Below, in pieces: positions 35,634-43,859 of a DNA stretch of 64,000 nt (position 1 is the stretch's first letter; every line of letters begins with the position of its first letter). The translations under genes were made by a program, and so were the position numbers. A model generated the notes under the pieces. That model worked only from the letters and a program-made list of their open reading frames with translations, did no database searches and was not told where the DNA came from. The stretch is from Thiodiazotropha sp040507005 (GTDB lineage: Bacteria > Pseudomonadota > Gammaproteobacteria > Chromatiales > Chromatiaceae), in assembly GCA_040507005.1 (NCBI GenBank), contig JBEVVS010000020.1, positions 1-64,000 on the forward strand, given 5' to 3'.

Positions 35634-36653
35634 GTGAACAGAGAGAGCCCGGAAAATCAGACCCCATCGAGCCTGGTGGATCGCTTCGATCGACAGATCA
35701 ACTATCTGCGCATCTCCGTCACCGACCGCTGCGACCTGCGATGTGTCTACTGTATGTCGGAAGATATGCAGTTCGTGCCCAGATCCCAACTGTTGACCCT
35801 GGAAGAGCTGTATCGGGTGGGTAGATCCTTTGTGGAGATGGGGGTGAAGAAGATACGCATCACCGGGGGCGAGCCCTTGACCAGGCGCGGCATCATGCAA
35901 CTGTTCGAGGCCCTCGGCGAGTTGGACGGTTTGGAAGACTTCACCCTGACCACCAACGGCACCCTGCTGGGACGCTATGCCAAGGCGCTTAAAAGCGCCG
36001 GGGTGACCCGGATCAATATCAGCCTCGACTCCCTGCAACCGGAGCGCTTCAAAAGGATCACCAGGATCGGCGATGTGCGGCGTACCCTGGCGGGTATAGA
36101 TGCCGCCCTCGAGGCCGGCTTTAAACGGGTCAAGATCAACTCGGTGATCATGAAACACCGCAACCATGACGAGATCCCCGCGCTGGTGGCATTTGCCGAA
36201 CAGCGGGGCATGGATATCAGCTTCATCGAAGAGATGCCCCTGGGGGAGACCGGGGATCACGACCGGGGTGAGCTCTACTACTCCAGTCAGGAAGTACTGC
36301 ATGATCTGCAGCCCCACTACGACCTGATCGCCACGACCGAATCCACCGGCGGGCCTGCCCGATACTACCGTATCAACGACAGCGACACCCGGGTCGGATT
36401 CATCTCACCCCACAGCCATAACTTCTGCGATCACTGCAACCGGGTGCGTCTCACCGCCGAAGGGCGTCTGCTGCTCTGTCTCGGCCAGGAGCACTCGGTG
36501 GATCTGCGCCGTGTGGTGCGGGCCAATCCCCTGGATGACGCACCCTTGCGTAAGGCGATCATCGACGCCATGGCCATCAAACCCAAGGGACACGAGTTTG
36601 ATCTCAACGCCAAACCGGTGCTGTTCCGCCATATGAACGTCACCGGCGGATAG
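35634..36653 (+). CDS. moaA: GTP 3',8-cyclase MoaA
   Basis: The GTG at 35634 is chosen because GAGG lies six bases upstream; an earlier TTG at 35595 has no such site. The 339-aa radical-SAM enzyme has the N-terminal cluster motif CDLRCVYC, KIRITGGEPLTRRG, the C-terminal cluster cysteines FCDHCNRVRLTAEG with a later Cys, and the C-terminal GG needed for catalysis. It performs the first step of molybdopterin synthesis together with MoaC, which is not in the window. It heads an operon with fdhD and a regulator. Confidence 0.93.
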   Translation: MNRESPENQTPSSLVDRFDRQINYLRISVTDRCDLRCVYCMSEDMQFVPRSQLLTLEELYRVGRSFVEMGVKKIRITGGEPLTRRGIMQLFEALGELDGLEDFTLTTNGTLLGRYAKALKSAGVTRINISLDSLQPERFKRITRIGDVRRTLAGIDAALEAGFKRVKINSVIMKHRNHDEIPALVAFAEQRGMDISFIEEMPLGETGDHDRGELYYSSQEVLHDLQPHYDLIATTESTGGPARYYRINDSDTRVGFISPHSHNFCDHCNRVRLTAEGRLLLCLGQEHSVDLRRVVRANPLDDAPLRKAIIDAMAIKPKGHEFDLNAKPVLFRHMNVTGG

Positions 36654-36662
36654 GCCAGATCC

Positions 36663-37547
36663 ATGAATAACCGCCACCAGCAGCAACGACCCTTGATGAG
36701 CGATGCGGGACTCGCCGCCGCGGTGGAGGCGGTGGCGGTGGATGAGTACGGGGCGATCAAAAACGGCCATGTGGCCGCGGAACGGGCACTGACCCTCTAT
36801 CTGGACAAGCAGGAGCTGGTGACCCTGATGACCCTGGGCACCCGTCCGGAGATGTTGGTGCTGGGCTGGCTGCGCAATCAAAGACTGATCGAGGATATCC
36901 AGCAGATCAAGGCGGTACAGGTGGATTGGGAGACCGACTCCGTGGCCATCACCACCCATAACGGGGTGGCGGGACTGAAGGATAAGATGGCGCGCAAGAC
37001 GGTCACCACCGGCTGCGGCCAGGGGACGGTGTTCGGCGACCTGATGGATGACCTGGACAGGATCGAGCTGCCAAGAAGAAGCATACGCCAATCGGAGATC
37101 TACCGGCTGCTGCAGACCCTCAATGAATATAATCAGGTCTACCAGCGGGCGGGGGCGGTACACGGTTGCGCCCTCTGCAGCGAGGAGCGGATCCACCTCT
37201 TCATCGAGGACGTGGGCCGGCACAACGCGGTGGATGCCATCGCCGGTCACATGTGGCTCGAGGAGACCGACGGCAGCGATATGATCTTCTACACCACCGG
37301 TCGCCTCACCTCGGAGATGGTGATCAAGGTGGCGCAGATGGGGATCCCGATCCTGCTCTCCCGCTCAGGTGTCACACAGATGGGGCTGGAGCTGGCCAGA
37401 AAGGTCGGTGTCACCCTCATCGCCCGCGCCAAGGGCCGGCACTTCCTGGTCTATAACGGCGCGGAACAGATCAGTTTCGACGCGGTGCCGGAGCTGCGCC
37501 CGCAAAGCGCCGGATCATCACGGGCCAGTCAGAGTAAAAGCCGATAA
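36663..37547 (+). CDS. fdhD: Formate dehydrogenase accessory sulfurtransferase FdhD
   Basis: The 294-aa protein has the FdhD motifs VDEYGAIKNGHVAAERALTL-like N-terminal region, TTGCGQGTVFG, and GAVHGCALCSEERIHLFIED followed by VGRHNAVDA. The CxxC in GCALC is the sulfur-carrying pair. FdhD moves sulfur from a cysteine desulfurase to the molybdenum or tungsten cofactor of FdhA. It is 9 nt downstream of moaA and 12 nt upstream of the regulator, so the three are one operon. Confidence 0.92.
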   Translation: MNNRHQQQRPLMSDAGLAAAVEAVAVDEYGAIKNGHVAAERALTLYLDKQELVTLMTLGTRPEMLVLGWLRNQRLIEDIQQIKAVQVDWETDSVAITTHNGVAGLKDKMARKTVTTGCGQGTVFGDLMDDLDRIELPRRSIRQSEIYRLLQTLNEYNQVYQRAGAVHGCALCSEERIHLFIEDVGRHNAVDAIAGHMWLEETDGSDMIFYTTGRLTSEMVIKVAQMGIPILLSRSGVTQMGLELARKVGVTLIARAKGRHFLVYNGAEQISFDAVPELRPQSAGSSRASQSKSR

Positions 37548-37559
37548 GGGAGATAAATC

Positions 37560-38474
37560 ATGGTAGCGGTGATGTCCCAGGATCAACATGTCTTCATGAA
37601 CGTCAAGCAGGTGGCGGAGTATCTTCATCTCAACGAGAAGAAGATCTATGCCCTGGTCAATGAAGAGCGCATCCCCGCCACCAAGATCACCGGCAAATGG
37701 CTGTTTCCCAGGGAGCTGGTGGATCGCTGGATGCTCGACTCCGCCCACGGCGGCCTGATGACCAACAGGCTGGTGATCGCCGGCAGCGACGACCCCCTGC
37801 TCTATCGCCTGATCATGACCTTTGCCGACGAAACCGGCTCCCACGCCCTGATCAGTTACTCCCCCACCGGCACCCGCCTCGGCCTGGAGCTGCTGCAAGC
37901 CAACCGCATCGATGCCTGCGGCATCCACTGGGGACCCAATCAGGAGAGCCATACCCGCCACCCGGCGCTGCTGCGTCAATACCCCCAGTTCCGTCACTGG
38001 GTGCTGATTCGCCTGTTTCGCCGGGAACAGGGTTTGATGGTGAGGCCCGGGATTGAACAACAGGGACTTAAGCCGGAACACCTCTTCGATCATGGGTATC
38101 GCTGGACCATGCGCCAAAGCGGCGCCGGTGCACAACGCTTTCTGATGGAGGTGCTCAGCGACTATGGCACCAGTACGGAGCGGTTGAACTGTGTCACCAC
38201 TTCCCTCTCGGAGCGGGAGGCCGCCGCCAGCATCGCCATGGATGAAGCGGATGTGGCCCCGGGGGCACGGGCCGCCGCCAATGAGTATGGTCTCGGCTTC
38301 ATCCCCTTCGGTTGGGAGTCCTTCGACCTGACCCTGCCCCGCAGCATCTGGTTTCGCCGCCTGTTCCAGGATCTCATCGGACGATTGCGTTCAGCCGAAT
38401 GCAGCGCCATGGCCAAACAGCTGACCGGCTATGACCTGCGAGAGGCGGGTGAGCTGGTCTGGGGCGACGAATAA
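37560..38474 (+). CDS. HTH (excisionase-type) regulator with PBP-like ligand domain
   Basis: AGGGAGA precedes the ATG. The N-terminal 60 residues form an excisionase/MerR-like winged helix (NVKQVAEYLHLNEKKIYALV, then ITGKWLFPRELVDRW). Residues about 65-300 form a periplasmic-binding-protein-like domain (RLVIAGSDDPLLYRLI, GTRLGLELLQANRIDACGIH). Such HTH-PBP proteins are found near molybdate and tungstate genes and are assumed to sense oxyanions or the cofactor. In this operon it probably controls cofactor or fdh genes. The ligand is not known. Confidence 0.8.
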   Translation: MVAVMSQDQHVFMNVKQVAEYLHLNEKKIYALVNEERIPATKITGKWLFPRELVDRWMLDSAHGGLMTNRLVIAGSDDPLLYRLIMTFADETGSHALISYSPTGTRLGLELLQANRIDACGIHWGPNQESHTRHPALLRQYPQFRHWVLIRLFRREQGLMVRPGIEQQGLKPEHLFDHGYRWTMRQSGAGAQRFLMEVLSDYGTSTERLNCVTTSLSEREAAASIAMDEADVAPGARAAANEYGLGFIPFGWESFDLTLPRSIWFRRLFQDLIGRLRSAECSAMAKQLTGYDLREAGELVWGDE

Positions 38475-38533
38475 TCCATCCAAACCAACCTGGCTTACCC
38501 TGAATTACTGAACCTGAAAAAGGGCGAGCGGGT

Positions 38534-38675
38534 GAGTTTTGAGTTTTGAGTTTTGAGTTTTTTTAAGATATGCCTTCATACAATTAAGTACTCATTTCGC
38601 AGTATGTTTCACAAGTGTAAAGAAAAGCCATCGTGACCGAACAACTGAAAACTCAAAACTAATAACTCAAAACTC
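38534..38675. repeat. Inverted arrays of GAGTTTT units
   Basis: Four perfect tandem GAGTTTT units occupy 38534-38561. On the other side, 38648-38675 holds AAAACTC units in inverted orientation, interrupted by AAAACTA and AATAACTC. About 86 bases separate the two arrays. They could pair as a long AT-rich hairpin. Confidence 0.7.
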
Positions 38676-38726
38676 ATAGTCCTGGCTTGTGCAACAGATG
38701 AGCAAAGCGGTTAAACTGGTAATTGA

Positions 38727-39158
38727 ATGAAGACCGGCTATCTAACACTTGAGACTCATCCGGAGCATCAGGGTATGGTGCGTGTCCTGGTAAAGGATGA
38801 GTTGCCCAACACCCAGGACGGCAGTTACGGCTCCCATGTCCGCTATATCGCCCGCTTCAACGACATCGACGCGGGCCAGATGCATCTGCACAACATGCTG
38901 CACACCCACCTGGTGGATCTGAACAACCATATCTACCAAATCGATCTGAACCAGGCCATCGCCGCCGTGGAAGCGGATGACCTGAACCATAAGCGGGTTT
39001 GGATCGATCCGGCATTGAACGACGATGACAGAACCCTCATCGATCAGCAGACAAACCGTTTCAAACTGCGCCATAAGCGCTGGAACAAGATATGGCTCAC
39101 GGTCGGCGGCCTGTTCGTCATCTACTTCTTCATCATGACCCTGTTCAGCCAGATATAA
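38727..39158 (+). CDS. Tail-anchored hypothetical protein, 143 aa
   Basis: The soluble part (residues 1-115) is rich in Asp, Asn and His (for example MHLHNMLHTHLVDLNNHIYQ) and is followed by a basic stretch and one C-terminal helix (IWLTVGGLFVIYFFIMTLF). This suggests a cytoplasmic domain anchored at its C terminus. No family recognised. It stands alone between repeats and a convergent peptidase gene. Confidence 0.7.
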   Translation: MKTGYLTLETHPEHQGMVRVLVKDELPNTQDGSYGSHVRYIARFNDIDAGQMHLHNMLHTHLVDLNNHIYQIDLNQAIAAVEADDLNHKRVWIDPALNDDDRTLIDQQTNRFKLRHKRWNKIWLTVGGLFVIYFFIMTLFSQI

Positions 39159-39198
39159 GATCTGAATCGCGGCTCGGCAGGGTCATGCTCCCCAGCTG

Positions 39199-40191
39199 TT
39201 ATTCTTTTTCGTTGCTCAGTTTAAGCAGATAATCGAAAACCCCGTACACCACCTGGGCCATCTTCTCATAATCAAGACGCTCGGCCGTGTCGGCTTGGGA
39301 ATGGTAAGCGCGATTGCGGTAAAACGCGGTATCGGTGACCATCACGGCCGGATAGCCTTGGTTCCAGAAGTTCAGGTGATCCGAGAAATCCACACCCGGA
39401 ATGAATCTGGGCGCGTTGATGGAATAGACAGGCAGGTCGATGACCTGGGCCATGGACGCCTTCATTCGCCGGGCCTGGTCAGAGAGCATCTGGTCGACCA
39501 CGGCGATATAGTTCCCGACCCTGGGATAGTAGAGGTTCAGCAACAGCATCGGGTAGTCCTGGCTCCCCTGCTGATCCGAAAAATAGCCGATCATCTCCAG
39601 TGCAATCATCAGTTTCACTGAGGTGCCGGTCTCGGCGAGGGAGTTGGCATACACCGCGCTGCCCATATCGCCGGATCGAAAAAAAGGCGGCTCCTCCAAG
39701 GTAAAGGCGACGAGCGCGACCCTGGTCCCAGGCTGTTCTTCACCGAGCAAGCGGCCGATTTCCAGCAGACCCGCGACGCCGCTGGCGTTGTCATCCGCCC
39801 CCGGATGTTCACCCTTGGCATCGTAGTGGGCACCGACAACGATGACCTCCCCACCCTCGGGGCCATACTCCCCAATGATGTTCTTATACTCGACCCCGTC
39901 CACTTCGAAAGGCTGTTCGCTGACCCGGGCGCCCGAGGCGTTTAGGGAGTCTGCGATGTAGTCCGCCACCTTGTTCAGATTATCGGGATGGGTGAAATCC
40001 CGCGGCGCCAGCTGCTCCGACAACATCAAGGTATGTTTTTTCAATGCCCGTTGATCAACCTGCTGTGGGGAGCTCTTTGATCCATCTTTAAAGGATATGG
40101 CGGGCCTGGTCAGGAGTAGCCATAACAGACCAAGGATGACCACCAGGGCGGCGACAATACGACTGATCGATGTCAACAGGCTTAAAAACAT
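39199..40191 (-). CDS. M28-family zinc peptidase, membrane anchored
   Basis: The 330-aa protein has an N-terminal hydrophobic helix (residues about 7-28) that anchors it facing the periplasm. The catalytic domain has the M28 zinc-ligand motifs VVGAHYDAKGEHPGADDNAS, AFTLEEPPFF with the catalytic Glu pair, and a late YHSQADTAERLDY. M28 members are aminopeptidases or related hydrolases. Substrate is unknown. The TPR gene lies upstream on the same strand, 47 nt away. Confidence 0.82.
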   Translation of the reverse strand: MFLSLLTSISRIVAALVVILGLLWLLLTRPAISFKDGSKSSPQQVDQRALKKHTLMLSEQLAPRDFTHPDNLNKVADYIADSLNASGARVSEQPFEVDGVEYKNIIGEYGPEGGEVIVVGAHYDAKGEHPGADDNASGVAGLLEIGRLLGEEQPGTRVALVAFTLEEPPFFRSGDMGSAVYANSLAETGTSVKLMIALEMIGYFSDQQGSQDYPMLLLNLYYPRVGNYIAVVDQMLSDQARRMKASMAQVIDLPVYSINAPRFIPGVDFSDHLNFWNQGYPAVMVTDTAFYRNRAYHSQADTAERLDYEKMAQVVYGVFDYLLKLSNEKE

Positions 40192-40238
40192 AGTTATGCA
40201 GCGCTATGGATGGTGTTCCCAGACCCAGCCTCTCTAAC

Positions 40239-40841
40239 TTAGGGGGTATGCCTCGCCATCGGTTCCATTCGAGCGTAGATGGACTTGCTCTTTTGAATGA
40301 CCTTGTCCATCGATCCCCTCTTGAAACCCAATCTGACCGCTTCCGACAGATGCCGTTCGCTGGATTCCGGTCGATCTTGATACATCTCCAGTATTGCCAG
40401 ATTATAGTGCGGCATCGGGTATTTAGGGTCGATGGATAGGGCATGCTCGAAATGCGCTTGTGCCGTTTCAAAATCCCCGAGTTCGAGTTGGCAGACCCCA
40501 AGGTTATTCAAGGTCATGGCTTCAGCCTTGGTTGTGTAGAGAGAGGGCGCCAGCCAGATAAGAGTCTTCAGCCACCGCTTTCCCCTGATATCTGCGAGAA
40601 ACCGCTCGAACAGGGTTATCGCCTCTGCATGGCGACCGGAATCCAGCAGCCTGCGTCCGGCGATCAGGTCTCGCCATTGGTAGCCTATGATGCGACCTGG
40701 CAATAAGAGCAACAGAAAGATACCGACTGCCAATAATAGAGAGCCTTTAGTTACAGTCACTAAATAACCTCCAGCGGTCACGGCAAGTGCAAGACTGCTG
40801 AAATAGAGGGTTTTGATGATGGTGGTGCGGTTCATGAGCAT
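40239..40841 (-). CDS. TPR protein with N-terminal membrane helices
   Basis: The 200-aa protein has two hydrophobic helices (about residues 11-28 and 31-48), then tetratricopeptide-like helices: GRRLLDSGRHAEAITLFERF, AMTLNNLGVCQLELGDFETA and HFEHALSIDPKYPMPHYNLA. TPRs mediate protein contacts. A remnant of a close paralogue lies at 43024-43170. The first or third codon (both ATG) could be the start. Confidence 0.72.
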   Translation of the reverse strand: MLMNRTTIIKTLYFSSLALAVTAGGYLVTVTKGSLLLAVGIFLLLLLPGRIIGYQWRDLIAGRRLLDSGRHAEAITLFERFLADIRGKRWLKTLIWLAPSLYTTKAEAMTLNNLGVCQLELGDFETAQAHFEHALSIDPKYPMPHYNLAILEMYQDRPESSERHLSEAVRLGFKRGSMDKVIQKSKSIYARMEPMARHTP

Positions 40842-40874
40842 TGGTAGTATTTTTTAGTAGGCATCCCTATTCGG

Positions 40875-41306
40875 TCACTCTCCAAAAACAATAGATTTAG
40901 GAAGAATCATCACAGCCTCTGTATCAAACTTGAATTCAGTTGCCACCCACTTACCCGAATTTGACCTGTAGGACTGGAAGCGCCCGAACAACGGGCCTTT
41001 ATCGTAGTTCATTACGAATACAATCGTATGGACCCGCTCGGTTATCTTATTTTCCATGACGATATCGTACCCTGTATATTCTCCATAATAATCCTCTATC
41101 TGCCGAAGCATATTGGCTTGAGCCAATGCCTCTTTACTCCCCTCAAGACCACTATCCTTTATCCAACTCTGTATCGCTGCCCTTGCGCCCTCTTTTGCAT
41201 AGGCATCGAGGCCGCGTTTAACTATCGACGTGGCATCATCGTTCTCTGCAAAACAAGTTAATGGGGTTAAAAGTGAAAAAGCAAGTACGAGTATTAGCTT
41301 ATGCAT
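40875..41306 (-). CDS. Secreted hypothetical protein, 143 aa
   Basis: GGGAGA precedes the ATG at 41306 and the product begins with a clear signal peptide (MHKLILVLAFSLLTPLTCFA). The mature part is mixed alpha/beta with EDYYGEYTGYDIVMENKI and VHTIVFVMNYDKGPLF, a pattern seen in small periplasmic proteins but not assignable to a family. It lies 25 nt downstream of the six-helix membrane protein gene, so a two-gene operon is likely. Confidence 0.7.
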   Translation of the reverse strand: MHKLILVLAFSLLTPLTCFAENDDATSIVKRGLDAYAKEGARAAIQSWIKDSGLEGSKEALAQANMLRQIEDYYGEYTGYDIVMENKITERVHTIVFVMNYDKGPLFGRFQSYRSNSGKWVATEFKFDTEAVMILPKSIVFGE

Positions 41307-41331
41307 AATTGTATTCTCCCTTGATGTTAAA

Positions 41332-42087
41332 TCAGCCACTTTCTGCGATTTGTGGCTGATGATCCTTAGTCAGTTCATTAAAAGAAACGGAAAGCGCTAT
41401 GATCTCCACCGCTAACAGGATCAAGCCTGCAATCAGCAGTACAATATCCATGGCAAGATTAATTCCAGATAGAAATGCTGGCACAAGTGAAAGTAGTGCA
41501 GGAAATAATCCAACTATAATGACAAGACGCCATCCATTGCCCTCTGTTATGTCCCATGCCCAGTTCCAGGTTGTTTTGTGCTCTATAGCGGTAGCCGGAA
41601 ACAGAATGCTCAATCTGGCAAACACGTAGATACCGGGCAACATGGCGATTGCCAGAAACGCTATAAAAAACATAGTGCTATTACAACCAGGTATAATCGA
41701 TGACAGTGTACTAGCGAAGAACATTCCTAATGCTGCAAAAGCATAGAGATAAAAGTACGCAATGAAAGCCCATCCAGCATACCGCCACTCTCTATAGCTC
41801 CATTTCAACACACCATATTTTGTTGTTGATCCCCCACCCATAAGAATATTTCTATGACAGGTGATGGCAAAGATGACCAGCAAAATGCTGTATAAAATGA
41901 AATAGATGGACCCGGTCACTGAGTTATCGGGTACGATCCCAAACACATAAACAAGATCGAGCACAAGCATTGCGATGCCTGATGGAATTAAGGCCAAGGA
42001 TAATGGCTTCCATCGTTGAATAGGGATGGTTATGGTGCGTTTAAGGACCGAAATTATGTTGAGTTTGTTTTTGTTAGGGTCATCCAT
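41332..42087 (-). CDS. Polytopic membrane protein, 251 aa, unknown
   Basis: Six or so hydrophobic helices are seen (about residues 31-50, 58-78, 105-130, 138-160, 187-208 and 214-236). The N terminus is cytoplasmic and polar. No signature motif recognised. DNA is AT-richer than the fdh and tup operons. Confidence 0.68.
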   Translation of the reverse strand: MDDPNKNKLNIISVLKRTITIPIQRWKPLSLALIPSGIAMLVLDLVYVFGIVPDNSVTGSIYFILYSILLVIFAITCHRNILMGGGSTTKYGVLKWSYREWRYAGWAFIAYFYLYAFAALGMFFASTLSSIIPGCNSTMFFIAFLAIAMLPGIYVFARLSILFPATAIEHKTTWNWAWDITEGNGWRLVIIVGLFPALLSLVPAFLSGINLAMDIVLLIAGLILLAVEIIALSVSFNELTKDHQPQIAESG

Positions 42088-42520
42088 GTTTAGTACTGCA
42101 GTCGTCCTGTCTTAACCACTAGGTATAAACGCTTATATAACTTGGCTATTATGGCGAAACATTCAAACCGTATGCTACTATTGCTCGCTGTAGCCAGAGG
42201 GAGTGATATAGATTACCTTGATGTAATTTACAGTATACGTAGGGTGATGCATAGTCATTTAGTAATCTATTCTATCCATTCTTCGCCTAATAAACGAAGA
42301 ATGGCAGCAAAGCACCCTTACCTTCGCGCTCGAACAACTGCGGATAAAATTGGATTTCCCACGGCACAGGAGACACATACGAGTTATCAGCGGCGTTCCT
42401 ACCGTACCGCTGAAATTCAATTTTATTCCCTACCCTCTATTCCACTACTCATGTACATTAATCTTTATTAAATGTACGCATTAAAGTTGGTATATCTACA
42501 TTATGTTGCGATATTAAGAT
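42088..42520. other. Gene-free AT-rich stretch with hairpins
   Basis: A perfect hairpin lies at 42276-42304, and an imperfect one pairs GGATAAAATTGGATTTC (from 42343) with GAAATTCAATTTTATTC (from 42411). A plus-strand frame at 42142-42471 crosses both hairpins and has no family features. The stretch might be a non-coding RNA or a decayed element. Confidence 0.5.
42276..42304. repeat. Perfect hairpin, 10-bp arms
   Basis: CCATTCTTCG and CGAAGAATGG flank CCTAATAAA. No T-tract follows on either strand, so a simple terminator is unlikely. Confidence 0.6.
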
Positions 42521-42745
42521 TTACAAACATATTGCAATTAGAATAAGAACTTTTAAATATATACCATGTTTTTCATCTGCAGATATTTTTTCTGATTCTA
42601 GGGTTGTTTCTTTTGATTTTGCGGTGTCTCGTATCTTCTTAATTGCAGAACGAGATGACTCTATTTGATCATATACTTCAAACTTGTTTTTTAAACTAGA
42701 GATGCAATCTTTTAAATTATTCTTTTGATAATCAATTTTCTCCAT
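42521..42745 (-). CDS. Small coiled-coil protein with C-terminal hydrophobic tail, 74 aa
   Basis: The frame from ATG 42745 gives a charged, helix-forming protein (many Lys, Glu, Ser) ending in a hydrophobic YLKVLILIAICL. This resembles a tail-anchored coiled coil. There is no strong ribosome site and the DNA is very AT-rich, so it is only moderately supported. It follows the 58-aa gene by 45 nt. Confidence 0.4.
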   Translation of the reverse strand: MEKIDYQKNNLKDCISSLKNKFEVYDQIESSRSAIKKIRDTAKSKETTLESEKISADEKHGIYLKVLILIAICL

Positions 42746-42790
42746 AAAGTGAGTAGTGTGTACTTCTAGGTTTGGGGGTTTTACTATACC

Positions 42791-42967
42791 CTACTCATGT
42801 AGTGCAGATATAGTTTCGTAGGTAATCTGTGAGGTTGTCGCGAGAGCTTCCGTTGGCTCTATGTGTTGAGTGTATCTTGTTGGATCATCGCCACCAAGCC
42901 CCATAAGCATGTACATGCCCATAGCCCCACCAAGCAATCCAGTCGAAAACCACCCTCTTTTATCCAT
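42791..42967 (-). CDS. Small glycine/methionine-rich membrane protein, 58 aa
   Basis: AGGGA lies seven bases before the ATG at 42967. The product begins with a Gly- and Met-rich hydrophobic helix (GLLGGAMGMYMLMGLGG) and continues as a soluble tail rich in Thr. It is too short for routine gene calling but has a better ribosome site than its neighbour. Function unknown. It lies downstream of the TIR gene and the TPR remnant on the same strand. Confidence 0.5.
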   Translation of the reverse strand: MDKRGWFSTGLLGGAMGMYMLMGLGGDDPTRYTQHIEPTEALATTSQITYETISALHE

Positions 42968-43023
42968 AACTGATCCCTAAAGGATGTTTATTAGTAGTGA
43001 AAAGGAAAAAAGAGAACACACGT

Positions 43024-43170
43024 TTATTGTGTTATTTCCTTTAACTTGAGACCTGAATCCACCAACCTTCGCACGGCGATCTGGCCTCTTCATTGATATC
43101 CCATTCTGCTGCCAGGCAAAAAGATCAATAGAAAGATAAAGACTACCAATAATAGAGAGCCTTTTAACGT
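43024..43170 (-). pseudogene. Remnant of a TPR-protein paralogue
   Basis: Read on the minus strand, this encodes GSLLLVVFIFLLIFLPGS, then GYQ, a TGA stop where the intact gene has Trp, then further matching residues ending VRRLVDSG. The intact gene at 40239-40841 has KGSLLLAVGIFLLLLLPG and GYQWRD followed by GRRLLDSG at the same place. DNA identity is also obvious over about 120 bases. It begins within the last codons of the TIR gene. Confidence 0.7.
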
Positions 43171-43859
43171 CGAATCCCGAACCACAATGCTATACCACCA
43201 CCCGCTGCCAGCGAGGCGATGATAATCATCCACACGACACCAGTACTCCCGAGTGTTTCGTCGAGGGCTAGCCCCCCTGTAAGAATGTGATGAACGATAG
43301 TTATAACGATCAAGAAAGCACCAGCAAGAAGTACGCCGCCTAGGGTTCTGGCAGCCAGAGTCAGGTATGGATGTCTACGAAAGATGCGAGTTATTGGAGT
43401 TCTGGCCTTCCGCTCGAATATGGCATCTTCCACAATTTCAATGTCCTGAGTGAACGAATCGTGTCGCAAGAACAGCGCATCGATTATGGTTATCGGCTGA
43501 ATGTCAGGCGGTAAATCTTCTTTCTCAGGCATAGTGGCACCGTCTACCAATATGGGCAAAACACGCTTGCCACTCAACAGTGCAGTAGCTGTTTCAAGGC
43601 GCACATAGTCATCGTCGTTGAGGATCCGAGCTGTCTTACTGTCATCGTCGTAAGCGACCCAGCTTTCACCGATCATCACTAGACAGATGTCAGATTCCTC
43701 TAGTGATCGTTCGATGGATAACTCGAAATTTGATCCGGGATCGATCTCATAAACATCGATGAAAACGCTACTGATTCCTGGTAGATCATTAAGCCGATCG
43801 GCGACTCTGGCAGCGACATGGCGGGTGTCTTCTCGGCGGTAGCTGATGAAGATATTCAT
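43164..43859 (-). CDS. TIR-domain protein with two C-terminal membrane helices
   Basis: The 231-aa protein starts with a canonical bacterial TIR domain: NIFISYRREDTRHVAARVAD, FIDVYEIDPGSNFELSIERS, ICLVMIGESWV and DDDYVRLETATALLSGKRVL. The Glu in VRLETA is at the position of the NADase catalytic Glu of TIR enzymes. Residues about 170-192 and 205-228 are membrane helices. The start overlaps the stop of the 403-aa membrane protein as ATGA, so the pair is translationally coupled. TIR domains often serve in immune signalling or NAD cleavage; no known defence partner (Argonaute, Thoeris ThsA, NLR) is nearby. Confidence 0.83.
   Translation of the reverse strand: MNIFISYRREDTRHVAARVADRLNDLPGISSVFIDVYEIDPGSNFELSIERSLEESDICLVMIGESWVAYDDDSKTARILNDDDYVRLETATALLSGKRVLPILVDGATMPEKEDLPPDIQPITIIDALFLRHDSFTQDIEIVEDAIFERKARTPITRIFRRHPYLTLAARTLGGVLLAGAFLIVITIVHHILTGGLALDETLGSTGVVWMIIIASLAAGGGIALWFGIRR

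Noticed and set aside
38534..38675. CRISPR array
   Set aside because: Units of seven bases directly adjoin each other without spacers and no cas genes are present.
42142..42471. 109-codon plus-strand frame in AT-rich DNA
   Set aside because: Crosses two hairpins, no ribosome site, no recognisable features.
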